Source: Firmicutes bacterium CAG:460 | GTDB lineage: Bacteria > Bacillota_I > Bacilli_A > RF39 > UBA660 | Length of the DNA: 19,921 nt | Assembly: GCA_000437355.1 (NCBI GenBank) | Contig: FR899745.1 | Location: 1 to 19,921 of the forward strand | Direction of reading: 5' to 3' | Program-made: the position numbers and the translations under genes | Notes under the pieces: model-generated | Told to the model about the DNA's origin: nothing | The model's database searches: none | Seen by the model: only the letters and a program-made list of their open reading frames with translations | Part shown: positions 6,275-14,369 of the stretch, in pieces | How positions within the stretch are numbered: the stretch's first letter is position 1 | Layout: the number at the start of each line of letters is the position of its first letter

Positions 6275-6796
6275 ATGAATGAAGTAACAAAAGTATTGTG
6301 TGAAAGAAGAAGTATTAGAAAATTTAAAAATGATCAAATACCTAGAGATATATTAGATGAAATATTAAAGTGTGGAACGTTTGCTCCATCAGGAAAAAAT
6401 ATGCAAAGTGCTAAGATAGTTGTGGTGCAAAATAAAGAATTGATTGGAGAAATTGCCAAAGTAAATGGTAGTTATGTTAACAAACCAGGTCTTAATCCAT
6501 TTTATGATGCACCGACATTAATTATTGTTTTTGCTGATAAATTTGTTTCAACATATATTGAAGATGGTAGTGCTGTAATATCTAATATTATAAATGCTGC
6601 ATTTAGTTTAGATGTTGATAGTTGTTGGGTTCATCGAGCTAAAGAAACATTTTTAACTGAATTTGGTAAAGAATTAATGAAAAAATGGGGACTTGGTGAT
6701 AATTATGTTGGTGTTGGTAATGTTGTTTTAGGTTATAGAGATATGATTTTACCTCCAGCTAGTCCTAGAAAAGAAAATTATATTATATTTGATTAG
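6275..6796 (+). CDS. Nitroreductase-family FMN-dependent oxidoreductase
   Basis: A 173-residue member of the nitroreductase superfamily: homodimeric flavoproteins that use NAD(P)H to reduce nitro groups, quinones or flavins. The N-terminal FMN-phosphate binding block RRSIRKF (residues 11-17) is followed by a typical helix and FAPSGKNMQ (35-43), which contacts FMN. The segment YDAPTLIIV (74-82) and the GNVVLGY strand near the C-terminus are also typical. The length fits the short members of the family. The physiological substrate cannot be inferred. The gene follows the tRNA-His terminator and is transcribed with the CDF transporter gene, which begins 8 nt after its stop. No signal peptide is seen, so it is cytoplasmic. 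Confidence 0.9.
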   Translation: MNEVTKVLCERRSIRKFKNDQIPRDILDEILKCGTFAPSGKNMQSAKIVVVQNKELIGEIAKVNGSYVNKPGLNPFYDAPTLIIVFADKFVSTYIEDGSAVISNIINAAFSLDVDSCWVHRAKETFLTEFGKELMKKWGLGDNYVGVGNVVLGYRDMILPPASPRKENYIIFD

Positions 6797-6804
6797 AGGT
6801 TAAA

Positions 6805-7644
6805 ATGAAAGAAGAAAGAAAAATGGTTGTTACTAGTTTATTTATTAATGCGTTAGTAATCTTTGCTAAAATATTTAGTGGTTTAGTGTTTGGTTCATAT
6901 ACATTAATAGTTGGTGGGTATTATACGTTATGTAATTTTACTAGTGACTTTTTAGGTTTTAGTAGTTCTTTAGTTAGAGGAAGAAAAGCAAGTAAGAAAG
7001 AGCCTTTTGGATATGGAAAATTACCAATGTATGCAATGAGCTCTTATGGCTTAATTATTGTATTGGTGGGTTTATTTGTGTTAATAAAGGCTTTTTTCTT
7101 AAAATATGATTATATTGATTTAAGAATTATTTTACCAATTATGGTTATTGTTTTTTCATTATTTGTTTTTGCTAAGATATTGTTTAAAAAAGGTAAAGAT
7201 GTACAAAGTGAAATGTTAATGGATATAACTCATGATACATATTTTGATGGAATAATTAGTGTTATAGGAATATTTTTTATAGTTTTAGGTAGTTTTATGC
7301 CAATATTTGATTTACTTGGAGTTATATTTGTATCATTATTAATAATTAATAAAGGAATTAAAATTATTGTTGATAACATTTTATTAGTAAAAGGTCAAAA
7401 TGATTTAAATAAGAAAATTATTAAAGCTGTTGAAAGTTCCATGAAAGAATGTGATGGAATTTATTATTCTAATTGTAATTTAATTAATGTAAGAAATTAT
7501 TATAAAGCTGTTGTTGAAGTATTAGTTGATGATGAAGTAATTTTAAGTGATTTAATTATGTGGGAAGAATATGTAAAGGGTAAAATTAAAAGCTTAAAAT
7601 TTGGGATAAAAATGGTAGATTTTTTAATATATAAGAATTTTTAG
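6805..7644 (+). CDS. Cation diffusion facilitator (CDF) transporter, possibly manganese-type
   Basis: A 279-residue CDF-family membrane protein with about six transmembrane segments and a short cytoplasmic C-terminal domain (~205-279). The family exports divalent metal ions in exchange for protons. The block PFGYGKLPMY (67-76) matches the conserved loop after TM2. The transmembrane metal site reads N44xxxD48 in TM2 and D144xxxD148 in TM5, rather than the HD/HD set of zinc exporters; an ND/DD set is the pattern I associate with manganese exporters of the MntE type, so Mn(II) is a reasonable but unproven substrate. An SD AGAGGT (6795-6800) overlaps the upstream nitroreductase stop, so the two genes are probably co-transcribed. 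Metal choice is inference from four residues. Confidence 0.85.
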   Translation: MKEERKMVVTSLFINALVIFAKIFSGLVFGSYTLIVGGYYTLCNFTSDFLGFSSSLVRGRKASKKEPFGYGKLPMYAMSSYGLIIVLVGLFVLIKAFFLKYDYIDLRIILPIMVIVFSLFVFAKILFKKGKDVQSEMLMDITHDTYFDGIISVIGIFFIVLGSFMPIFDLLGVIFVSLLIINKGIKIIVDNILLVKGQNDLNKKIIKAVESSMKECDGIYYSNCNLINVRNYYKAVVEVLVDDEVILSDLIMWEEYVKGKIKSLKFGIKMVDFLIYKNF

Positions 7645-7655
7645 TAAAGTTTAAC

Positions 7656-7684
7656 TTGATTATTTTTTCATTTACCTTTATAAT
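7656..7684 (+). promoter_or_regulatory. Promoter of rny
   Basis: TTGATT (7656-7661) and a perfect TATAAT (7679-7684) are separated by 17 nt. The predicted start near 7691 gives a leader of about 50 nt before rny. Confidence 0.7.
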
Positions 7685-7743
7685 AAAATTGTAGAGATAT
7701 AAATGTATTAAAATATATTCTATAGAAAAATTGGAGGATTTAA

Positions 7744-9297
7744 ATGGAAAACATTCTTTTTGCCATTTTATCCCTTATTGTTGGAATTGTTATTGGGTGT
7801 GGATTATTTTATTTGTTTTTAGCAGATAGAACATCTAAATCCATGAAAAATGCTAATAAATTAATTGAAGATGCAAAGAAAGAAGCAGATAAAAATAAGA
7901 GAGATGCATTACTTGAATTAAAACAAGAATCTTATAGATTGCGTCAAGAAACTGATGCAGAAATAAAATCACGTAAAGCAGAAATATTACAATCTGAAGA
8001 TAGATTATTAACGAGAGAAAATAACCTTGATAAAAGAGAAGAAATGTTACAAAATCGTGATAATGCATTACAAGAAAAAGAAAATGATTTATTAGCAAAA
8101 CAAAAGAATTTACAAGAAAAAGAGGACAAAATGGATGTGTTATTGAAAGAAGAAATAGCACAACTTGAAAAAATTGCTGGATATAGCAAGGAAAAAGCAC
8201 GTAAATTAATTATGGAACGTGTAGAAAGTGATATGGAATTAGAAATAACTAACTATATCAAAGAAGAAGAAGCAAAAGCTAGACTTGAAGCTCATGAAGT
8301 TGCTAAACAACTTATTGTTAGTAGTATGGAAAGATATGCTGATGATGTTGTTGGTAATCAAACTGTTAGTACAATTGATTTACCAAATGATGATATGAAA
8401 GGTAGATTAATTGGTAGAGAAGGAAGAAATATTAGAACTATTGAATCTGTTACTGGTGTGGATTTAATTATTGATGATACTCCAGAAGCAATTAGTTTAT
8501 CTTCTTTTGACCCTTTAAGAAGGGAAATTGCTAGAATTACTATTGAAACATTAATTAAAGATGGAAGAATTCATCCGGGTAGAATTGAAGAAGTTTATGA
8601 CAAAACAGTTAAAGATGTAAATGCTAGAATTATTCAAATTGGTAATCAAACAATTAATGATTTAGGTATAACTAAGATGGACCCTGAGTTGGTTACACTA
8701 ATTGGTAAACTAAATTTTAGAACTAGTTATGGTCAAAATGCTTTAAAACATTCAATTGAAGTTGCAAATCTTTGTGGTTTGATGGCTGCAGAACTTGGTG
8801 AAAATGTTACACTTGCTAAAAGAGCTGGGTTACTTCATGATATTGGTAAAGCAATAGATTTTGAAGTTGAAGGTAGTCATGTGGAAATTGGTTTAGAATT
8901 TGCTAAAAGACATCATGAACCTGAAGTTGTACTTGATGCTATTGCATCTCATCATGGTGATACTGAAGCTAAATCAACAATTGCAGTTTTAGTTGCAATT
9001 GCAGATACATTATCAGCAGCAAGACCTGGTGCTAGAAATGATTCATTAGAAAACTACATTAAGAGACTTGAACAACTTGAAGAAATTGGAAATTCTTATG
9101 AAGGTGTTGAAAAAACATTTGCAATGCAAGCTGGTAGAGAACTTCGCGTTATTGTTAAACCTCAAGAAGTTGATGATGTTAAAAGTTATAAAATTGCTAG
9201 AGATATTAAAGAACAAATTGAAAATGAAATGCAATATCCTGGTACAATAAAGGTAACAGTTATAAGAGAAACTAGAGTACAAGAAGAAGCTAAATAA
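7744..9297 (+). CDS. rny: Ribonuclease Y
   Basis: RNase Y is the membrane-tethered endoribonuclease that starts mRNA decay in many Firmicutes. This 517-residue protein has the full architecture: an N-terminal transmembrane anchor (~5-27), a long charged coiled coil (~30-195), a KH RNA-binding domain with GREG (224-227), and an HD phosphohydrolase domain with H336, the H365-D366 pair in LLHDIGK, and ASHHGD about 40 residues later. Length matches the ~520 residues of B. subtilis RNase Y. SD GGAGG (7733-7737) and ATG 7744 define the start. It has its own promoter upstream. The other main decay nuclease, RNase J, is encoded 3 kb downstream on the opposite strand. The coiled-coil region gives long antisense open frames that are not genes. 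Confidence 0.98.
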   Translation: MENILFAILSLIVGIVIGCGLFYLFLADRTSKSMKNANKLIEDAKKEADKNKRDALLELKQESYRLRQETDAEIKSRKAEILQSEDRLLTRENNLDKREEMLQNRDNALQEKENDLLAKQKNLQEKEDKMDVLLKEEIAQLEKIAGYSKEKARKLIMERVESDMELEITNYIKEEEAKARLEAHEVAKQLIVSSMERYADDVVGNQTVSTIDLPNDDMKGRLIGREGRNIRTIESVTGVDLIIDDTPEAISLSSFDPLRREIARITIETLIKDGRIHPGRIEEVYDKTVKDVNARIIQIGNQTINDLGITKMDPELVTLIGKLNFRTSYGQNALKHSIEVANLCGLMAAELGENVTLAKRAGLLHDIGKAIDFEVEGSHVEIGLEFAKRHHEPEVVLDAIASHHGDTEAKSTIAVLVAIADTLSAARPGARNDSLENYIKRLEQLEEIGNSYEGVEKTFAMQAGRELRVIVKPQEVDDVKSYKIARDIKEQIENEMQYPGTIKVTVIRETRVQEEAK

Positions 9298-9311
9298 GTT
9301 TCTTCTTTTTT
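9281..9311 (+). terminator. Weak candidate terminator at the end of rny
   Basis: AAGAAGAA (9281-9288) pairs with TTCTTCTT (9300-9307) across an 11-nt loop, followed by Ts to 9311. The stem is AT-rich and overlaps the last codons and stop of rny, so it may be only partly effective. Confidence 0.4.
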
Positions 9312-9327
9312 GGTTAAAAATGCTTTA

Positions 9328-9355
9328 TTAAATCGACAAATTATGATATTATAAT
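9328..9355 (+). promoter_or_regulatory. Candidate promoter of the surface-glycan operon
   Basis: A perfect TATAAT (9350-9355) lies upstream of the phosphodiester glycosidase gene with only a weak -35 (TTAAAT, 9328-9333) 16 nt before it. The predicted start near 9362 leaves the AAGGAG site (9373-9378) in the transcript. Confidence 0.4.
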
Positions 9356-9389
9356 TACATAAGAAAAAATATAAGGAGTAAGTAATAAA

Positions 9390-10424
9390 ATGAAAAAAGC
9401 GTTGAATGTTATTGGTAAAATATTTTCTTTCTTAGGAGTTACTTTAGGAATGATTTTTATTGCTTTAGTTTTAACTATAACTTTGATTTGTCACGGTCCA
9501 AGTGAAAGTGCAAAAGAATTATTTGCAACAACTATACTTGAAACTGGACAATTGAAGTTTTTAGCAAATGTTTTTTTGAGTAAGGAAGAATTACAAGAAA
9601 TTGTGGATAAAAATTCATTACAAGATATGGATGCTGAAGTTGATGAAAATTTAATTAATACTGATGGTAATAAGGAAAAAGAATTAATTGAAATTCATAA
9701 TGTAAGTGGTGATGGTTTTGAAGGAACTATGATGGTTGTAAATGATCCAGCAAAGATTAGTTTAGCAACAACATATCCTTGGAGTGAGTATGGTAAAGAA
9801 CTTGGAGTAATTGTAGATGAAGCTGGTGCAATTGCTGGAGTTAATGGTGGTATTTATTATTCTAGTGGTAATAAAGGTGGAAGACCATATGGAGTTACTG
9901 TAAGTAATGGGGAAATTCAAGATATTACTTTAGGTTGGTCAGGTTTATATTTGATTGGCTTTGATGAAAATAATTTACTTCGTATTATAAGTTTAGAAGG
10001 AATGAATAAAAGTGCTGTAGAAAAGATGGTTAAAGAAGAAAAGATTAGAGATGCAATTTCATTTCAAGAAGAATCATCTGATGCTAATAATCATTTTGTT
10101 AAATTAATAATAAATGGTGAAAAAAGAGAACTTAGTGGTAAAGGTAGTGGACAAAATCCTAGAACAGCGATAGGTCAAAGAAAAGATGGAAGTGTACTTA
10201 TTTTAGTAACTGATGGTCGTGGAAAAAATGGACATCTTGGAGCAACTGCATCTGATTTAATTGAAATAATGGCTGAATATGGAGCTGTAAATGCAGCTAA
10301 TATAGATGGAGGAAGTTCATCATCACTATATTATAATAAAAAATATTTAAGAACTAGTGTAACATTTTATTATACAAATTCATCATGGAGATTACCAACA
10401 GCATTTGTAGTAAAGGATAATTAA
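9390..10424 (+). CDS. Membrane-anchored phosphodiester glycosidase (NAGPA domain)
   Basis: A 344-residue protein with an N-terminal transmembrane anchor (~12-34) and an extracellular NAGPA domain (Pfam PF09992, phosphodiester glycosidase). The family is named after the human uncovering enzyme that removes GlcNAc from GlcNAc-phosphodiester-mannose; bacterial members are thought to cleave sugar-1-phosphodiester links in glycans. Conserved blocks are visible: GVNGG (150-154), NPRTAIG (256-262), TDGRG (274-278) and NIDGGSSSS (304-312). The region 35-100 is a charged stalk. SD AAGGAG (9373-9378) precedes the ATG. The next gene starts 1 nt after its stop, and a GT2-GtrA glycosyltransferase ends the operon, which suggests work on a cell-surface phosphoglycan such as a teichoic-acid-like polymer (inference). 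The substrate is unknown. Confidence 0.88.
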   Translation: MKKALNVIGKIFSFLGVTLGMIFIALVLTITLICHGPSESAKELFATTILETGQLKFLANVFLSKEELQEIVDKNSLQDMDAEVDENLINTDGNKEKELIEIHNVSGDGFEGTMMVVNDPAKISLATTYPWSEYGKELGVIVDEAGAIAGVNGGIYYSSGNKGGRPYGVTVSNGEIQDITLGWSGLYLIGFDENNLLRIISLEGMNKSAVEKMVKEEKIRDAISFQEESSDANNHFVKLIINGEKRELSGKGSGQNPRTAIGQRKDGSVLILVTDGRGKNGHLGATASDLIEIMAEYGAVNAANIDGGSSSSLYYNKKYLRTSVTFYYTNSSWRLPTAFVVKDN

Positions 10425-10425
10425 T

Positions 10426-11511
10426 ATGGCAAGAAGAAATAAATCATTATTTAAAAAGAGTTTAATAATATATTCGGGTATTGCAGCAATATTAGTTGTA
10501 GTTTTCTTAGTATATATATTTTTAACATTAAAATCTTATGAAGATGAACAAACTACTAATGTAATTAAAAATACTATTTTATCTTTAGATGATAATACAT
10601 TAAAGGGTTATTTAAAAGATAATAATCAAAGTGAAGATTTATTGGATGAATATAAAAAACAAATAAATGATAAAGATGTAAAAGTTATTAAAAAAGATAA
10701 AGATAATTATGAAGTAGTGTTAAATAGTAGAGTTTTATTTGGGATAGCTACTAAATTTATTAGTACTGAAACTAAATTAGGGATGTTTAGTTATGAAAAA
10801 AGAGAAATAACAAATATTAAACCTAATTTAGAAAGAGGATTAATATTTTATAATGTAACTGTACCAAGTACTTATAAAGTTTATGCTGATAATAAATTAA
10901 TAGAAGAAGCAACAATTAAAGAAAAATATAAGAATTTAGATTATATGTATCAAAATAATTCAATGCCTTATATGGTTACATATGAAATAAATGGATTATC
11001 TAAAGAAGAGAGTATTAAAGTTGTAAATGAATATGATGAAGAAGTAAAATTAAAACAAGATAAATATTCTTATACATTAGAAAAGAATTATATAAATGTT
11101 GATAGTTATGATGAAGCCAAGAAATATTTAAGTAGTGAAGTTGATGTCTGGGATTTTGCTCATAATTGGAGTTTATTTTTAACAAATGACTTAAGTGGTC
11201 TTGCTCATGGTTATAATACAATTAAACAATATTTTATTGAAGGAACTTCAATAAGTAAACAAGCATATAATTGGGCTCATGGAATTGACATTAATTTTAC
11301 AAGTAGACATAAATTAAAAAATCCACCATTTACAAATGAAAAGTTAAGTAATTTTACTATATATAGTAAAGATGCGTTTTCTTGTGAAATATATTCTGAA
11401 AAGAATATGATTGTAAATGGAAAAGACCAATTAGATGTTATGCATGATTACATTTATTATATAAAAGATAATGGAGTATGGAAAGTTGTAAATATTAAAG
11501 CGGGGGAATAA
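10426..11511 (+). CDS. Membrane-anchored extracellular protein of unknown function
   Basis: I do not recognise this 361-residue protein. It has a basic N-terminus (MARRNKSLFKK), one transmembrane segment (~13-34) and a long outside portion rich in Lys, Asp, Asn and Tyr with no extracellular cysteines except one near residue 320. The middle (~120-215) looks like a beta-rich domain, with IFYNVTVPSTYKVY recalling repeats seen in TcaA/YvbJ-like surface proteins. The C-terminal part (~235-361), with its W and Y positions and a final strand NGVWKVVNIK, is reminiscent of NTF2-like domains; both resemblances are weak. It lies between the phosphodiester glycosidase and the GT2 gene with 1-nt gaps on both sides, so it almost certainly works with them on the cell surface. 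Start ATG 10426 is the only option next to the preceding stop. Confidence 0.8.
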   Translation: MARRNKSLFKKSLIIYSGIAAILVVVFLVYIFLTLKSYEDEQTTNVIKNTILSLDDNTLKGYLKDNNQSEDLLDEYKKQINDKDVKVIKKDKDNYEVVLNSRVLFGIATKFISTETKLGMFSYEKREITNIKPNLERGLIFYNVTVPSTYKVYADNKLIEEATIKEKYKNLDYMYQNNSMPYMVTYEINGLSKEESIKVVNEYDEEVKLKQDKYSYTLEKNYINVDSYDEAKKYLSSEVDVWDFAHNWSLFLTNDLSGLAHGYNTIKQYFIEGTSISKQAYNWAHGIDINFTSRHKLKNPPFTNEKLSNFTIYSKDAFSCEIYSEKNMIVNGKDQLDVMHDYIYYIKDNGVWKVVNIKAGE

Positions 11512-11512
11512 G

Positions 11513-12496
11513 ATGAATAAAGATGTTGTAGTTTTAATACCGGTGTATAATCCGAATGAAAAAATAATGCAAGAATTTTTGGGTAAATTAACTAAAAGTT
11601 TTGCAAATATTGTATTTATAAATGATGGATGTAGTAAAAAACATGATAAGTTTATGAATAATTTAGCTAAAAGTTATCCGGTTGTGAAACATAGTGTTAA
11701 TTTAGGTAAGGGTAGAGGTTTAAAAAATGGTATTAATTATATTTTAGAAAATTTTTCTAAAGCTAAAGTAATTGTAACTGCCGATTGTGATGGGCAACAT
11801 AGTGTAGAAGATATTAAAAAATGTAGTGATATTGCTAAAAAGAATATGGATGCTTTAGTTCTTGGTGTTAGAGATTTCAGTGATAATTTAGTACCTAGAA
11901 GGTCTAAGTTTGGAAATGTTATAACAAGAAATGTTTTATATTCTTTTGTAGGTGTAAAGGTTAGTGATACACAGACTGGTTTAAGAGCAATGAGTTTAGA
12001 TATAGCAAAAAAACTAATTGATGTTGATGGAGAAAGATATGAATATGAAACTAATTGTTTAATTGAAACAAAGAGTAGAAATATACCAATTAAAGAAGTA
12101 GTTATTGAAACTATTTATATTAATAATAATGAAACTAGTCATTTTAATCCAGTCAAAGATTCAATTAGAGTTTATAAATTATTTGCATCTTATTTACTTT
12201 TTACTTTACTAGCTTATATAATTGAAACTGTTATATTTGCTAAAACATTTAATGTAAATCATGCTATTTATGTTATGCCATTATTTTTGCTTTTTAGTAA
12301 AATAGTTTCTAGTATTATAAAAATAATTTTTAATAACCATATAAATTATAAATATATAATAGTTAATTATATTATTAGTGCACTTATATTATCTTTTATA
12401 TCTAGTAAGGTAGTTTTAATTAAGATATTAATTGATATTATAATGTTTATATTAAGTTTGTTTTTAATAAAGTTTAAAACTAAAAAAGAAGCATAA
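11513..12496 (+). CDS. GT2 glycosyltransferase fused to a GtrA-like membrane domain
   Basis: A 327-residue protein with an N-terminal GT-A catalytic domain of family 2 (~1-215), similar to polyprenol-phosphate sugar transferases (dolichol-phosphate mannose synthase/GtrB type), followed by about four hydrophobic helices (~222-322) like GtrA, the putative flippase of lipid-linked sugars. Catalytic features are PVYNPNE (10-16), VFINDG (34-39), the metal-binding D91-C-D93 in TADCDGQH, and DTQTGLRAM. GtrB-type enzymes charge a polyprenyl phosphate with a sugar inside; GtrA-type domains move it across the membrane for addition to an outside glycan. Here both steps could be done by one polypeptide. 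It is the last gene of the operon, starting 1 nt after the preceding stop, with a strong hairpin terminator immediately after its own stop. The sugar is unknown. Confidence 0.9.
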   Translation: MNKDVVVLIPVYNPNEKIMQEFLGKLTKSFANIVFINDGCSKKHDKFMNNLAKSYPVVKHSVNLGKGRGLKNGINYILENFSKAKVIVTADCDGQHSVEDIKKCSDIAKKNMDALVLGVRDFSDNLVPRRSKFGNVITRNVLYSFVGVKVSDTQTGLRAMSLDIAKKLIDVDGERYEYETNCLIETKSRNIPIKEVVIETIYINNNETSHFNPVKDSIRVYKLFASYLLFTLLAYIIETVIFAKTFNVNHAIYVMPLFLLFSKIVSSIIKIIFNNHINYKYIIVNYIISALILSFISSKVVLIKILIDIIMFILSLFLIKFKTKKEA

Positions 12497-12497
12497 G

Positions 12498-12521
12498 AAA
12501 ACCACACGATTGTGTGGTTTT
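12498..12521. terminator. Bidirectional terminator between the GT2 gene and rnjA
   Basis: A perfect 10-bp inverted repeat (AAAACCACAC 12498-12507, GTGTGGTTTT 12512-12521) with a 4-nt loop. It begins one base after the GT2 stop and ends one base before the rnjA stop. Its A/T ends give a short U run on either strand, so it probably ends both transcripts. Confidence 0.85.
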
Positions 12522-12522
12522 A

Positions 12523-14199
12523 CTATGCTTGATTTACTTCCATTATAACTGGTAAAATAATTGGTTTTCTTCCTGTTAAATTGTTTATGAATGGAAGTAG
12601 TTCTAAAATAATTTGATTTTTTAAATCTGTGTAGCTGTATGGTGCTTTTTGTAAAGAGGCATTAACAACTTCACTGATTTTTCTTTCTATTTTTTGCATT
12701 AATTCTTGATTTTCATTTACTAAAACGAAACCTCTGGCTGTAACATTTGGTTTTAATAATAATTTTCTACTTAGAGTATTGATATTTAAAATAGTAATTA
12801 ATATACCATCTTGGCTCATTAATTTTCTATCTTTAATAACTATTGAACCAATGTCACCGATGCGTGAACCATCAACATAAACATCTCCGGCTTGAACTGT
12901 GCCACCACGTTTTACTTCACCATTAAGTAATTCAATGACATCACCATTTGTGCAAATAAATGTATTTTCTGGTGCAACTCCACACATGATACCAATTTCA
13001 GTATGTTTTTTTAACATGCGGTATTCACCGTGCATTGGCATAAAATATTTTGGTTTAATAATTCTAAGCATCCATTTTAATTCTTCTTCTTTAGCATGTC
13101 CAGATGTGTGAACATCACTAAATTCGGAATTAGTAAATACACGAACTCCTTTTAAATATAATTTGTTAATGATTTTATTGATACTTTCAGCATTACCTGG
13201 GATTGGACTTGATGAGAAAATTACTAAGTCATCACCAAGTAGTGATATTTGTTTATGTTGTCCATTAGCAATACGAGATAATGCAGCGAGAGGTTCACCT
13301 TGAGACCCAGTACATAAAATACATATTTCATTTCTTTTTAAACTCTTAGCATCATTTGCATCAATAAACATTGATTTATCATTAATAAGACCATTGTTTA
13401 AAGCTAGTTCAATACTATTATCCATACTTCTACCGAAAACAATAATTTTTCTTCCATATTTTTTGCAACTTTCAACAATATGTTTAATACGATAAATGTT
13501 TGAAGCAAATGTTGCAATAATAACTCTGCCATGATGTTTACTAATCATATCATTAAGGGTTCCATCAACAGCGCTTTCACTTTTAGAGTATCCACTAGTT
13601 AAGGCATTTGTTGAGTCACTAAGAAGTAGAGTAACACCTTCTGAACCAATTTTTGCCATTTTATGAATATCAGCCATTGGTCCAACTGGAGTTAAGTCAA
13701 ATTTAAAGTCTCCGGTTTCAAAAATTGTTCCATTCGGAGTTTTAATAACAATTGCAAAACTATCTGGAATAGAGTGAGTAGTATTAATAAATGATATATC
13801 AAAATATTTTGTCTTAACATTAAAGTCAGGAGTAATAATTTGATAATTATCATACTTTATATTTCTTTCTACAAGTTTCTTTTCAATTAAATCTTTAGCA
13901 ATTTTTGGAGTATAAATAACTGGTATATTAATTGCTTGAAGTAAAAATGGTATACCACCGATATGGTCTTCATGTCCATGAGTTATAAATAATCCTTTAA
14001 TTTTGTTTGCATTTTTCTTTAAATATGTAACATCTTGAATAACATAATCAACACCGAGTAAATTATCTTCTGGAAACATTACTCCGGCATCTATAATTAA
14101 TATTTCATCATTATGTTCGACAATATACATGTTTTTTCCAACTTCACCTAAGCCACCTAAAGCAATAACTTTTGTGGCAATATTATTTTTATTTTCCAC
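12523..14199 (-). CDS. rnjA: Ribonuclease J
   Basis: RNase J is a metallo-beta-lactamase/beta-CASP nuclease with 5'-3' exonuclease and endonuclease activity in mRNA turnover and rRNA maturation. This 558-residue protein has the metal-binding HGHEDH (74-79), further metal ligands around H142 and D164 (THSIPDS, ETGDFKFD), SDSTNA (194-199), the beta-CASP region (~205-360), HTSGHA (364-369) and PMHGEYR (388-393), and a C-terminal domain (~450-558). Length matches B. subtilis RNase J1/J2 (~555). Intact metal ligands favour an active J1-type enzyme. It starts with GTG at 14199; AAGGAA (around 14206-14211 on the minus strand) is 6-7 nt upstream. It is transcribed alone, from a promoter back to back with that of ftsY, and ends at a shared hairpin. 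Confidence 0.97.
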   Translation of the reverse strand: MENKNNIATKVIALGGLGEVGKNMYIVEHNDEILIIDAGVMFPEDNLLGVDYVIQDVTYLKKNANKIKGLFITHGHEDHIGGIPFLLQAINIPVIYTPKIAKDLIEKKLVERNIKYDNYQIITPDFNVKTKYFDISFINTTHSIPDSFAIVIKTPNGTIFETGDFKFDLTPVGPMADIHKMAKIGSEGVTLLLSDSTNALTSGYSKSESAVDGTLNDMISKHHGRVIIATFASNIYRIKHIVESCKKYGRKIIVFGRSMDNSIELALNNGLINDKSMFIDANDAKSLKRNEICILCTGSQGEPLAALSRIANGQHKQISLLGDDLVIFSSSPIPGNAESINKIINKLYLKGVRVFTNSEFSDVHTSGHAKEEELKWMLRIIKPKYFMPMHGEYRMLKKHTEIGIMCGVAPENTFICTNGDVIELLNGEVKRGGTVQAGDVYVDGSRIGDIGSIVIKDRKLMSQDGILITILNINTLSRKLLLKPNVTARGFVLVNENQELMQKIERKISEVVNASLQKAPYSYTDLKNQIILELLPFINNLTGRKPIILPVIMEVNQA

Positions 14200-14258
14200 T
14201 TAAAAATTCCTTCTTTCTTTAAAATAAAATTAATTCATAAAGTTACTGAACTGAAAAT

Positions 14259-14287
14259 ATTATATCTAAAAAATGTTATTTTGTCTA
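14259..14287 (-). promoter_or_regulatory. Promoter of rnjA
   Basis: On the minus strand TAGACA (14287-14282) and a perfect TATAAT (14264-14259) are separated by 17 nt. The predicted start near 14252 gives a leader of about 50 nt before the GTG start of rnjA. Confidence 0.7.
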
Positions 14288-14320
14288 TTGTTTTTGAAAC
14301 ACTCCACATATTTCTATAAA

Positions 14321-14349
14321 TTGCAATATGATTTAATTTTTGATATAAT
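14321..14349 (+). promoter_or_regulatory. Promoter of ftsY (extended -10)
   Basis: TTGCAA (14321-14326), a 17-nt spacer and TATAAT (14344-14349) preceded by TGA, forming an extended -10 element (TGnTATAAT). The predicted start near 14356 lies just before the ribosome binding site GGAGGT (14359-14364). Confidence 0.75.
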
Positions 14350-14369
14350 ACTTATTATGGAGGTTAATC

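Noticed and set aside
7853..8200. Long antisense open frames opposite rny
   Set aside because: They mirror the repetitive, Lys/Glu/Gln-rich coiled coil of RNase Y, give low-complexity Phe/Leu/Ser proteins and have no ribosome binding sites.
9068..9250. 60-codon open frame inside rny
   Set aside because: It lies in another frame of the conserved C-terminal part of RNase Y, has no start signal and encodes a Leu/Lys-rich low-complexity peptide.
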